Shown: piece after piece, positions 33,986 through 41,987 of the stretch
Numbering within the stretch: the stretch's first letter is position 1
How the letters are laid out: every line of letters starts with the position of its first letter
Source: Alteromonas sp. KUL106
Lineage (GTDB): Bacteria; Pseudomonadota; Gammaproteobacteria; Enterobacterales; Alteromonadaceae
Reading direction: 5' to 3'
NCBI RefSeq assembly: GCF_009811415.1
Contig: NZ_BLIG01000028.1
Span: forward strand, 44,118-108,117
DNA length: 64,000 bases
Made by a program: the position numbers and the translations under genes
Notes under the pieces: model-generated
Databases searched by the model: none
The model's input: only the letters and a program-made list of their open reading frames with translations
What the model was told of the DNA's origin: nothing

Positions 33986-35887
33986 ATGGAGCACTCTCCG
34001 TCTCTACCTAAAAAAACTGCCATTCGCTCAAAGTTAATTTTTGCGTGTTTAACGGTGTCTATTCTTATAAGTGCAATTTACGTCACCGTTTCTTATCGAT
34101 TAACCTCAGATGTGAATAAACAGGCAGAAATAAAAAGCATGCAGTTGCGCCTTTCTTTGATCACTAAAGAGGTGAATAAAACTGCTCAATTACAAACAGA
34201 CAGCCTGCAAATCATAAAAGAGCTCATATCAGAAGAAGAGACGGCAACCTTCGTCAATATTAGCCAAAACGAAAAACAATTCACCATTACTCATAACTTC
34301 GATAATCAGTTAATCGAAGAATTGGTGCTGACCATCGACAATCAACGTTTCGTTGACCCTCCTAACCAACCATTAATTTCGCTGAGAGATAAAAGCTATC
34401 TTTGGTCCATTGCCACAGACCGTGGTGTTACCATCATTTATGCAAGAGAGGCCGCGTTACTGGAAGCCGCGCTATCCACCGTTGCTAAACGACTACTCAT
34501 CACCACAGTTATCGTTTTTTGGATAGCCGTTTGGCTGGCGTTAACCCTTTCTTCGATGATTGCCAAACGGGCAGATGAAATAAACGATGCGCTTACCCGT
34601 CTTGCAACACATGATTCGCTTACTGGGCTTCCTAACAGCTTCTATCTTAAGGAATTGCTGCTGCACTTCGCAAATACGAAGAGCGACAGCGGCTCTTCCG
34701 GTCAAGCCTGCCTTTTTGCTATCGATTTAGATAAATTTAAAGACGTTAACGACGCATTTGGACACAGTGCTGGCGACCAACTTTTGATCACATTGTCTCA
34801 CCGTATATCAGCGATACTTAAAAAGCCATGTGAACTCATTCGTGTTGGAGGCGACGAATTTATCATTTGGGCACCGGATTTTTCTGTTGAAGAGGGGATT
34901 GCGCTGGCCAAAAAGGTGATCAATGTCTGCGACACCACTATTCCTTTGAACGGTCTGGAAGTGAACACGGGTGCCAGTGTTGGCTTTTCTCATTATCCCT
35001 CCCATACCGACAGCCTAGAATCCTTGTTGTCATGTGCAGATACCGCGATGTACAAGGCTAAAAAACAACGCAGTGGATGGGAAGTTTATGATGCGCAAAG
35101 TCGTATCAGCAACGAACGGGACATCATGTTAAGGGCCGAGCTCAATACTGCGATGCTAGAAAGGCAGCTCATATTACATTTTCAACCCAAAGTGGATATC
35201 CGCACCGGTGCGATAATTGGTGTTGAAGGACTCTGCCGCTGGCAGCACCCCTCACTCGGCCTGCTAAGTCCCTACCATTTTATTGATCTTATTGAACACT
35301 CTGGGAAAGTACAGGATTTCGGGCGCTACATTATTCAGTCAGCAATTGAACATGCTCGTCACTGGCGAGACGAGAATATCGACGTTCCCATTGCAATTAA
35401 CTTGTCTCCGTATAATTTACTCGACCCTATGCTGGCCAGCTACATTTCACAGCTGCTTCGCGAGTATGACCTACCTGCTGGTGTTATCGAAATTGAGCTC
35501 ACCGAAAATGAGACCTGCATCAACATCGACCATATCAATAGCGCACTAAGTGATATAAGAGACATTGGGATTGAAATTGCTATTGATGATTTTGGTACAG
35601 GCATGAGCTCATTAGCATACTTAGACAACTTAAAAGCTAATACCATTAAGATTGATAAGTCTTTTATCTCAGATATTGATACCAATCGTGGGCACCAAGC
35701 TATTGTCGCTTCTGCATTAACCCTCGCCGACACCTTTGAATGTAAGGTTTTAGCAGAAGGAGTAGAAACGCAATCTCAAGTTGACACGCTTCTAACACTC
35801 GGCTGCTTCTACGCACAAGGATACTTTTTTGCTAAACCCATGAGCGAAGAAGATATTAAACACTACATAAAGACAACATGTGTCTAG
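33986..35887 (+). CDS. Membrane GGDEF-EAL c-di-GMP signalling protein
   Basis: 633 residues: helix 1 at about 16-36, a periplasmic sensor of about 130 residues, helix 2 (LLITTVIVFWIAVWLALTLS), a GGDEF domain (RVGGDEFIIW) and an EAL domain. The cyclase motif is intact but lacks the RxxD inhibitory site. In the EAL domain the usual EAL reads EGL (GVEGLCRW). The other positions are present: INLSP, ELTENE, IDDFGTGMSSL, KIDKS, AEGVET and YAQGYFFAKP. Net activity cannot be decided; a phosphodiesterase is plausible. ATG with AAGG. Confidence 0.9.
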   Translation: MEHSPSLPKKTAIRSKLIFACLTVSILISAIYVTVSYRLTSDVNKQAEIKSMQLRLSLITKEVNKTAQLQTDSLQIIKELISEEETATFVNISQNEKQFTITHNFDNQLIEELVLTIDNQRFVDPPNQPLISLRDKSYLWSIATDRGVTIIYAREAALLEAALSTVAKRLLITTVIVFWIAVWLALTLSSMIAKRADEINDALTRLATHDSLTGLPNSFYLKELLLHFANTKSDSGSSGQACLFAIDLDKFKDVNDAFGHSAGDQLLITLSHRISAILKKPCELIRVGGDEFIIWAPDFSVEEGIALAKKVINVCDTTIPLNGLEVNTGASVGFSHYPSHTDSLESLLSCADTAMYKAKKQRSGWEVYDAQSRISNERDIMLRAELNTAMLERQLILHFQPKVDIRTGAIIGVEGLCRWQHPSLGLLSPYHFIDLIEHSGKVQDFGRYIIQSAIEHARHWRDENIDVPIAINLSPYNLLDPMLASYISQLLREYDLPAGVIEIELTENETCINIDHINSALSDIRDIGIEIAIDDFGTGMSSLAYLDNLKANTIKIDKSFISDIDTNRGHQAIVASALTLADTFECKVLAEGVETQSQVDTLLTLGCFYAQGYFFAKPMSEEDIKHYIKTTCV

Positions 35888-35948
35888 CCGGTTTCGGGTC
35901 GCTTGCCTATTAACCGCACTGAACATTGGCAAACGAACACACGCTATA

Positions 35949-36989
35949 CTAAGAAGACGAAGACCGCGGAAAAACCGCCAATGGGTGTGTAGTGATTAGC
36001 TGCACGAAAGCACGGGTTCCTGGCTTAATGGCATTTTCGTGGCTAACACGCACTTTAAGTTCATCGCCACTGTCTAAAACAACGGCGTAAAGTCGGCTCT
36101 CACCTTCGTAACGTACCCACTCTACCGTACAGTTAGTTTCGCCGAGGGTGGCATCTAGGCTTAGGTCGTCTGGGCGAACAAGCAAATCCACTTCGCCCTG
36201 TGCATTTTGTAGTGGCGTGCCGGGCACGTTACCGATTTCAGTCACAACCGTTTTATCGGTATTTGCAGCACTTACATCAAAAGAGGCGCTTAAAAAGCTA
36301 GCTTCACCCATAAAGCGCGCGACAAAACGGTTCGCTGGTGAAGAGTAACAGGCTTCTGGCGTATCTAATTGTGCCAGTACGCCTTTATTTAGTATCCCCA
36401 CTCTATCGCCGACACTCAACGCCTCTTCTTGATCATGGGTTACCCAAATAGCGGGAACACCCGCCTTTTTAAGGGCATCACGAATTTCCCAACGCAAGCT
36501 ATCTTTTAATGCGGCATCGAGGTTTGAAAGTGGCTCATCAAGCAATACGTAAGCAGGTTCATGGGCGAGGGTACGAGCCAGAGCCACACGCTGTTTTTGT
36601 CCGCCTGAAAGGCGAGCGGGTTTGGCGTCGCGAAAACTGTCCAAGCCTAATAATGTCAGCCAGTGATCAGCAAGCTTGGTATCCTTCAAACGAAAACAAA
36701 CGTTTTGCTGAACGGTAAGGTGAGGAAACAAGGCAAAATCTTGAAATACCATCCCCACGTTACGTTTTTCAGGCGGCACATGTTTGCTTGCTGTGCTTTC
36801 CCATTTCCCCAGGCTCATAGAACCTTCAGATATAGGAATAAGCCCCGCAAGCGCTTGTAAGATAGTCGTTTTACCGCAACCAGTTGGCCCCACCAACATA
36901 AGGATTTCGTCTTGCCCAAGCTCAAGATTTAACTTGTCGACAACGCGGGTAGACCCATAATTCACTGACAAATTACTTACACTAAGCAT
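35949..36989 (-). CDS. fbpC: Ferric iron ABC transporter ATPase (FbpC-like)
   Basis: 346 residues. Walker A LVGPTGCGKTTIL, signature RLSGGQKQRVALAR and Walker B YVLLDEPLSNLD are all intact, followed by a C-terminal regulatory OB-type domain (TOBE-like). The ATG overlaps the permease stop by one base (TAATG). The substrate follows from the binding protein of the same operon. Confidence 0.92.
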   Translation of the reverse strand: MLSVSNLSVNYGSTRVVDKLNLELGQDEILMLVGPTGCGKTTILQALAGLIPISEGSMSLGKWESTASKHVPPEKRNVGMVFQDFALFPHLTVQQNVCFRLKDTKLADHWLTLLGLDSFRDAKPARLSGGQKQRVALARTLAHEPAYVLLDEPLSNLDAALKDSLRWEIRDALKKAGVPAIWVTHDQEEALSVGDRVGILNKGVLAQLDTPEACYSSPANRFVARFMGEASFLSASFDVSAANTDKTVVTEIGNVPGTPLQNAQGEVDLLVRPDDLSLDATLGETNCTVEWVRYEGESRLYAVVLDSGDELKVRVSHENAIKPGTRAFVQLITTHPLAVFPRSSSS

Positions 36990-38512
36990 TACGAACGATC
37001 ATCCTCGGTAACGGTAAACTGGGCTTTTCTTTCACCCGACAGCATGAGTACTAACCCCACACCGGATAATAAGACAAGTAACAGCCCGGGTACGGCAGCA
37101 CGGCCAAAATAACCCGCTTCGTAAACCCGCCACATATACGTAGCAAGGGTTTCAAATCCGGTAGGCCCCAGCATCAACGTAGCGGGCAACTCGCGCATAG
37201 CCTCTAAAAAAACTAATGCGGCCCCCGCAATCATACCACGAAGGGTTAGCGGCAGCGTAACCCTGATAAAGGCTTCTCGAGGGCTAGCGCCAAGTACCCG
37301 AGCCGCTTTCACTAAACCTGAATCGATATTCTCAGCCGTACTTCTTACGCTTCCCACAGCAAGAGGAATAAAACGCAATACATAAGCCATCACCAATAGA
37401 CTTAGCGTTTGATACAGTGCAGGCAAGTACTTAAGACCTACGTATACCAGCGCCGTTCCCATAACAATCCCCGGAACGCCAAACCCAAAGTACGTAATGC
37501 GCTCCATAAAACGCCCTGCTTTACCGGCAATCGCAGCGTGAGCAACAGGAATGGCAAGTAACACTGCTACAATAGCTGCAATAAAAGATGCATGGGCTGA
37601 ATTCCAAGCGTAGCTTAATTCAAAACCGCCTGTGCCTTCGCGTACTAACCACAGCGTAAAAATAGCCAGTGGAAGCACAATGGCCATCATGACCACCGGC
37701 ATGGTGGCAAGCAACATAAGGTTTCGCTGCCAGCGAGCAGGAAACAACGATAAATGCTTGCCAGGACGCTCTTGTGCACCACCTATACGGCTCTCGATAA
37801 ATAGAATAAGCCCAACAATAACCATAAGCTGCAGGCTTAGCATGGCCGCTTGGCTCAAGCCGAAGGCATTATATTCAACGAAGATTACGCGAGTGAACGT
37901 GTCAAAACCCATGATAGCCGGGGTGCCAAAATCTGATAAGGCATAAAGCGCAGCAAGCAAGGCACCCGCGGCGACGCTATTCACAACACGGGGTAAAACC
38001 ACGCGCCACAAGCTTGCGCCTAGGGTTAACCCCAATGTACGGGCTGCGTTGACTAGGCTGGCGTCCAGACTCAACAAGCTGGAACGGGTTGTCATCATGA
38101 CGAAAGGGTAAGTGTAGAGACTCATAACCAGCGCCGAGCCCCACAGGCCGCTAATAGGCGGTGTGGCAATACCCAGTACGTTTTCAATCTCTCCGCCCCT
38201 GCCAAATGAAAAGTACATGGCGAATGCGCCAATGTAGCTTGGCAGTGCCAATGGCGCAGCAAGTAAGATTAGCCAGAACCGCTTCAAAGGCATTTGCACA
38301 TAAGCCGTTAAAAAAGCAAGCGGTACACCGATAAGCACTGATCCAATAATGGTGAGTACCACCAGCGATATAGTGTTGCCTAAAACGCGAAGATTATGCG
38401 TATCGAAAAGCTGCGCACTGTCTTGTGCTAAAGAAAACAAAACGCCGACGGGCAATAAAGCCATCAGCGCGATAAGAAGTGCCAGTGGATACGACTTTGG
38501 CCAGTTTGTCAC
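36989..38512 (-). CDS. fbpB: Ferric iron ABC transporter permease (FbpB-like, fused double domain)
   Basis: 507 residues with about 12 hydrophobic helices. Two EAA-type loops for ATPase contact appear (AARTLGLTLGASLWRVVLP and AARVLGASPREAFIRVTLP), so both permease halves are in one chain, as in FbpB. The GTG start overlaps the stop of the binding-protein gene by four bases (GTGA). Confidence 0.92.
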   Translation of the reverse strand: MTNWPKSYPLALLIALMALLPVGVLFSLAQDSAQLFDTHNLRVLGNTISLVVLTIIGSVLIGVPLAFLTAYVQMPLKRFWLILLAAPLALPSYIGAFAMYFSFGRGGEIENVLGIATPPISGLWGSALVMSLYTYPFVMMTTRSSLLSLDASLVNAARTLGLTLGASLWRVVLPRVVNSVAAGALLAALYALSDFGTPAIMGFDTFTRVIFVEYNAFGLSQAAMLSLQLMVIVGLILFIESRIGGAQERPGKHLSLFPARWQRNLMLLATMPVVMMAIVLPLAIFTLWLVREGTGGFELSYAWNSAHASFIAAIVAVLLAIPVAHAAIAGKAGRFMERITYFGFGVPGIVMGTALVYVGLKYLPALYQTLSLLVMAYVLRFIPLAVGSVRSTAENIDSGLVKAARVLGASPREAFIRVTLPLTLRGMIAGAALVFLEAMRELPATLMLGPTGFETLATYMWRVYEAGYFGRAAVPGLLLVLLSGVGLVLMLSGERKAQFTVTEDDRS

Positions 38513-39543
38513 AGTACGCCAACTTCCCTCATAAGGTTAAGTGTAGGACGTAAATCGGCCAACTTGCGAAGGTCCATTTCAGGTGGCGAAAGCGTACTTA
38601 AACTCGCCAAGCCTTGTGGTGATTCAACCCCTTGTACCAACGGTATTTCGTATGCCTCGCGAGCAAGGTAAGACTGCACCTCGTGCGACAGCAGGTAACG
38701 AATAAAGTTAACCGGTAAGTCACCATCGCTTAATGCCACAATACCTGATGCGTTTACTAAACAGCCTGCGTCACCTTTGCTGTAAGCTAGGGCAACATTG
38801 GCGTTAGGCTTTCCAGATTTAAGGCGAAGCGTGTAATAGTGATTCGCAAAACCAATATCCACTTCCCCGCGTTCAACGCCCATCACTACGCCAAGTTCAC
38901 CTGCGTATGTTTTAGCGTGTTTATTGATGCCTTTAAGCCACGCTTTGGTCGCTTTATCGCCTTCTAAAATACGCATAGCGGTAACGAAGGACTGGAACGA
39001 TGAATAAGCGGGCGCCCAGCCGATTTTTAAATCGCTGTCAGCTAACGCCATTACGCTTTCGGGAATTTGCTCTGGCTTAACACGCTCTGTGTTATAAGGC
39101 AGTGTACGCACTCGACCTGTCACCGGCGACCAGCTAGGGTACTGAAAATCTTCACGAAGCTGTGCACGTAAATCATCCGGCAAAGGCTTTGCTGCACCAG
39201 CATCAGTGACAACGCCTATGGAGCCTGTATCTACTGCCCAAAATAGGTCAGCGCGTTTCACGCCAGCTTTCGTCTCAGCCACAATGGTATTTGCCAGTGC
39301 TGCTGACCCGCCTCGTCGTACTTTTAAGTTCAGCTTAGGGTTGCGTTTTTCGATGGCTTTAAGAACATTCTCGTACAGACCGCCTTCTCCGCGCCCCAAA
39401 TACAAGGTGAGATCACCTTCTAATTTAGGCAGGGACTCAACTGACACACTGCCAGTTTGCGTCATAGCGTGAGCTAAGCCAAACGGCAAGCCAGATAAAG
39501 CACCGGCCGCGGCTAAGCCTTGTAAGAATGTTCTGCGTTGCAT
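38509..39543 (-). CDS. fbpA: Ferric iron-binding periplasmic protein (FbpA-like)
   Basis: 344 residues with a twin-arginine-type signal (MQRRTFLQGLAAAGALSG). The fold is that of a type 2 periplasmic binding protein. The adjacent tyrosines in FANHYYTLRLK match the iron-coordinating Tyr pair of FbpA, which supports Fe(III) rather than thiamin or sulfate. ATG start; first of the three transporter genes. Confidence 0.9.
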   Translation of the reverse strand: MQRRTFLQGLAAAGALSGLPFGLAHAMTQTGSVSVESLPKLEGDLTLYLGRGEGGLYENVLKAIEKRNPKLNLKVRRGGSAALANTIVAETKAGVKRADLFWAVDTGSIGVVTDAGAAKPLPDDLRAQLREDFQYPSWSPVTGRVRTLPYNTERVKPEQIPESVMALADSDLKIGWAPAYSSFQSFVTAMRILEGDKATKAWLKGINKHAKTYAGELGVVMGVERGEVDIGFANHYYTLRLKSGKPNANVALAYSKGDAGCLVNASGIVALSDGDLPVNFIRYLLSHEVQSYLAREAYEIPLVQGVESPQGLASLSTLSPPEMDLRKLADLRPTLNLMREVGVL

Positions 39544-39552
39544 ACCCCTTCC

Positions 39553-40362
39553 TTAAAATACGTCTTTGCGACTTTGTTCAACTTCGACCAAAAGTGCACG
39601 AGCGCGATCAAGCTTAGCCTGCATGGATTCTACCACTTTACGCACTGCATCTACGCCAGTATCTTTCGAAATGGCCTGAGGAAGCGTTACGTTAAAGTCT
39701 TTTTCCAGGTCTTCAACCAAGGCGGCGTCTTTCGCGATCAAGTCACCTTCTACACCCTCAAATCGTTGAAGGTAGGTGTCGTGAACCAATGTTGTTGCAA
39801 CCTCGTGAAGCTGTTCTGCATACTTGGCAACAACACGATCAAGACGTGTTTTAATATCGTCGATAACTTCAGGGCCTGTGCTAGGTTCTTTTTCAGTGGT
39901 TTGAACCTTACTCACTAAGCCTTTCTTTTGATATTGAGACGCAAGTTTAACTGCGCCCAGCGCCTGCCACAAGGCATGATTTAGCTTCTCTTGCTCAACG
40001 CGAACGTCAGCAACAGGCTTACCTTCATCAATAGCGACTTTCACACCATAAATGCCTTGCCAGATAGAGGCATAAATAGGCACGTACTGCGTTTCAATGG
40101 CAGAGTGAAATTCTACTTCTTCCCAGTACTCAATTAACGCATCGGTTTTAAGCGATTTATCTTTCGCTTCGTACGCATCAACAACACCGCCGAATTTTTC
40201 TTCAAGCCAATGTACCTCTTCCGTATATTCCCCAATGTGCGCGTGCAGGTTATTTACGTGGTCACCAATGGCACCGTTAGCAAGCGCTTGTGCAGAAAAC
40301 ATTGAGAAAGTGAAGGCCGAAGCCATTACCAAGGCACTCATTTTTTTCAGTGTTATTGTCAT
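39553..40362 (-). CDS. Secreted protein of the iron-uptake operon, unknown family
   Basis: 269 residues from the ATG with AGGA upstream. A signal peptide (LVMASAFTFSMFSAQALA) is followed by an acidic, helical mature protein (WLEEKFGGVVDAYEAKD, YWEEVEFHSAIETQYVPIY, MQAKLDRARALLVEVEQ). I do not recognise a family. It is the first gene after a Fur-box-like site and ends 9 bp before fbpA, so it is very likely iron-regulated and may help deliver or bind iron in the periplasm. Confidence 0.75.
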   Translation of the reverse strand: MTITLKKMSALVMASAFTFSMFSAQALANGAIGDHVNNLHAHIGEYTEEVHWLEEKFGGVVDAYEAKDKSLKTDALIEYWEEVEFHSAIETQYVPIYASIWQGIYGVKVAIDEGKPVADVRVEQEKLNHALWQALGAVKLASQYQKKGLVSKVQTTEKEPSTGPEVIDDIKTRLDRVVAKYAEQLHEVATTLVHDTYLQRFEGVEGDLIAKDAALVEDLEKDFNVTLPQAISKDTGVDAVRKVVESMQAKLDRARALLVEVEQSRKDVF

Positions 40363-40394
40363 ATTTATTCCTAGAACGTTTGTCTTTTCGCGGA

Positions 40395-40413
40395 AATGAT
40401 ACTTATTATCATT
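40395..40413. promoter_or_regulatory. Fur-box-like operator before the iron operon
   Basis: The dyad AATGATACTTATTATCATT (arms AATGATA/TATCATT) resembles the 19-bp Fur consensus. It lies 33 bp before the first gene of the iron operon and suggests repression by Fe-Fur. Confidence 0.75.
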
Positions 40414-40629
40414 AAGCAAGTAAAGGTAACTAAACGAGGCTACATGCTAAGCAACGCAGTGCGCGGGCTTTACGTTAGCCCTTAAGTTCTCTACATTTTC
40501 GATACAAAATACTGCACGTTAGTTCATTAACCTTTGCTGAACACGTTGATATTCAACGCGAATGGCAGACCGACAGATCATAATCAGGTTACATTTTAAT
40601 GAAAATGACAGCCAAGTACATGTAAAGTA

Positions 40630-40651
40630 TACCAATCCGCATAGACTGGTA
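40630..40651. repeat. Short palindromic copy of the dispersed ACCAATCCGCATAG repeat
   Basis: TACCAATC and GACTGGTA are inverted around CGCATA. The first half and the following CCACTCA match the arms of the larger foldback repeat at 62190-62354, so this is a reduced member of the same family. It lies in the 307-bp gap between the iron operon and the peroxiredoxin, which otherwise holds only the Fur box and a terminator. Confidence 0.6.
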
Positions 40652-40666
40652 TTCCACTCAAACGAA

Positions 40667-40694
40667 AAAGCCCGCAACCGTGGTTGCGGGCTTT
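40667..40694 (-). terminator. Rho-independent terminator of the peroxiredoxin gene
   Basis: A 13-bp stem (AAAGCCCGCAACC with GGTTGCGGGCTTT) and a two-base loop. On the minus strand it is followed by a T-run. Confidence 0.88.
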
Positions 40695-40726
40695 AGGTAT
40701 CGCGTACGCCGTTTTTTTTTACGACA

Positions 40727-41200
40727 TTACAGGCTATCTAGCATGCTTTGCGCATCGCTCACGTCAAAGCGACCAGGGTCTTCAACATTGAGTTTTTTCA
40801 CTTCCCCGTCTTCTACAAGCATAGAATAGCGCAAAGAACGCAGGCCACCGAAATTACCGGTGCCCATGTCCAAACCAATTTGCTTGGTAAAGAAACCGTT
40901 GCCATCAGCAAGCATAACAATTTCGTCTGCGTTGTTCGCTTTACCCCAAGCGTCCATAACGAATGCATCGTTCACGCTCAAGCAGATAATTGTATCAACG
41001 CCTTTCGCTTTAATTTTATCAGCAAGTGCCACATAGCCTGGCAAGTGTGCCTGTGAACAGGTTGGCGTAAATGCGCCCGGCACTGCAAACAATACTACGC
41101 GTTTTTCCGAAAACAGTTCGTTCGTTCCTGGGTTGGTTATTTCGCCATTTTCTAAAAGGCTAAAATCTACTTCAGGCAAAGTGCCCCCAACTTGTATCAT
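40727..41200 (-). CDS. Peroxiredoxin, Prx5 type
   Basis: 157 residues. The peroxidatic Cys lies in PGAFTPTCSQAHLPGY, and the family stretch GNFGGLRSLRYSML is also present. It reduces hydroperoxides in the cytoplasm using thiol partners. No fused glutaredoxin domain is present. ATG start; its stop is 30 bp before a strong terminator. It follows rsmJ by 1 bp and may be co-transcribed with recG-rsmJ. Confidence 0.92.
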   Translation of the reverse strand: MIQVGGTLPEVDFSLLENGEITNPGTNELFSEKRVVLFAVPGAFTPTCSQAHLPGYVALADKIKAKGVDTIICLSVNDAFVMDAWGKANNADEIVMLADGNGFFTKQIGLDMGTGNFGGLRSLRYSMLVEDGEVKKLNVEDPGRFDVSDAQSMLDSL

Positions 41201-41201
41201 G

Positions 41202-41987
41202 CTACTCTCCTAGATTTTTTTGACACAAATACACATCAAATCTGTGTTTTTTGCTTTCAATAGCCATTGATGCTTTCATTCCTGCCAGCACCTCTGCACT
41301 GTTTGGGCGTTTCACTACTACCCGGTGCGTTGCTAGCTGTAGTGCTGGCGGTAACAGCGCATCTGCGTCTGGATCATGACCAAGCAGTTGCTGAAACAGC
41401 CGCATTTCCTTTTTCACCAAGGCTGACTTCTTCTTGTGTGGGAACATAGGGTCTAAATAAACAGCATTAACGTTCTCACCAGTAAAGTATTGCATTACCT
41501 CAGCACTATTTCCATGCCGTAACGTCATTTGTGATGCAAGTTCAGGAAAACTGAGCGCTAACCTACGGATGCCGTCTTCCAGCAACGCCGCTACAATAGG
41601 CGAACGCTCTATCATTGTCACTTTGCACCCAACGCTTACAAGCACAAATGCATCTCGCCCCAGACCAGGTGTGGCATCGACCACATGCCAATCTTCACTG
41701 CCTTTTATACCGATGGCTTTAACGATAGGTTCTTTTCGTCCACCGCCGTACTGCTTACGATATAAACTGGCCGGTGAAGCAAAATCGACCTCAATGGGTA
41801 GCACCTTCTTATCGGCCGCGTCGGCAAGGCCTAATACGCCATGTTGAACCTGTAAGTAGAACCCTTCGTCAGGCTTTTCATGGTCGTTAAGAATCGGGAA
41901 GTGCCACTTATTACTCACTTCACTCGCCATGGCTGCATCATCATTACTGCTGTTTTCAGCAATAATCAAAGGCACACTCTTAAGCAT
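41202..41987 (-). CDS. rsmJ: 16S rRNA (guanine-1516-N2) methyltransferase RsmJ
   Basis: 261 residues from the ATG MLKSVPLIIAENSS, which overlaps the recG stop by 8 bp and has AAGGAG ten bases upstream. An upstream in-frame start inside recG is open but unlikely. AdoMet motif I is VVDATPGLGRDAFVL and the RsmJ signature is VYLDPMFPHKKKSALVKKEM. It methylates G1516 of 16S rRNA. Confidence 0.93.
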   Translation of the reverse strand: MLKSVPLIIAENSSNDDAAMASEVSNKWHFPILNDHEKPDEGFYLQVQHGVLGLADAADKKVLPIEVDFASPASLYRKQYGGGRKEPIVKAIGIKGSEDWHVVDATPGLGRDAFVLVSVGCKVTMIERSPIVAALLEDGIRRLALSFPELASQMTLRHGNSAEVMQYFTGENVNAVYLDPMFPHKKKSALVKKEMRLFQQLLGHDPDADALLPPALQLATHRVVVKRPNSAEVLAGMKASMAIESKKHRFDVYLCQKNLGE

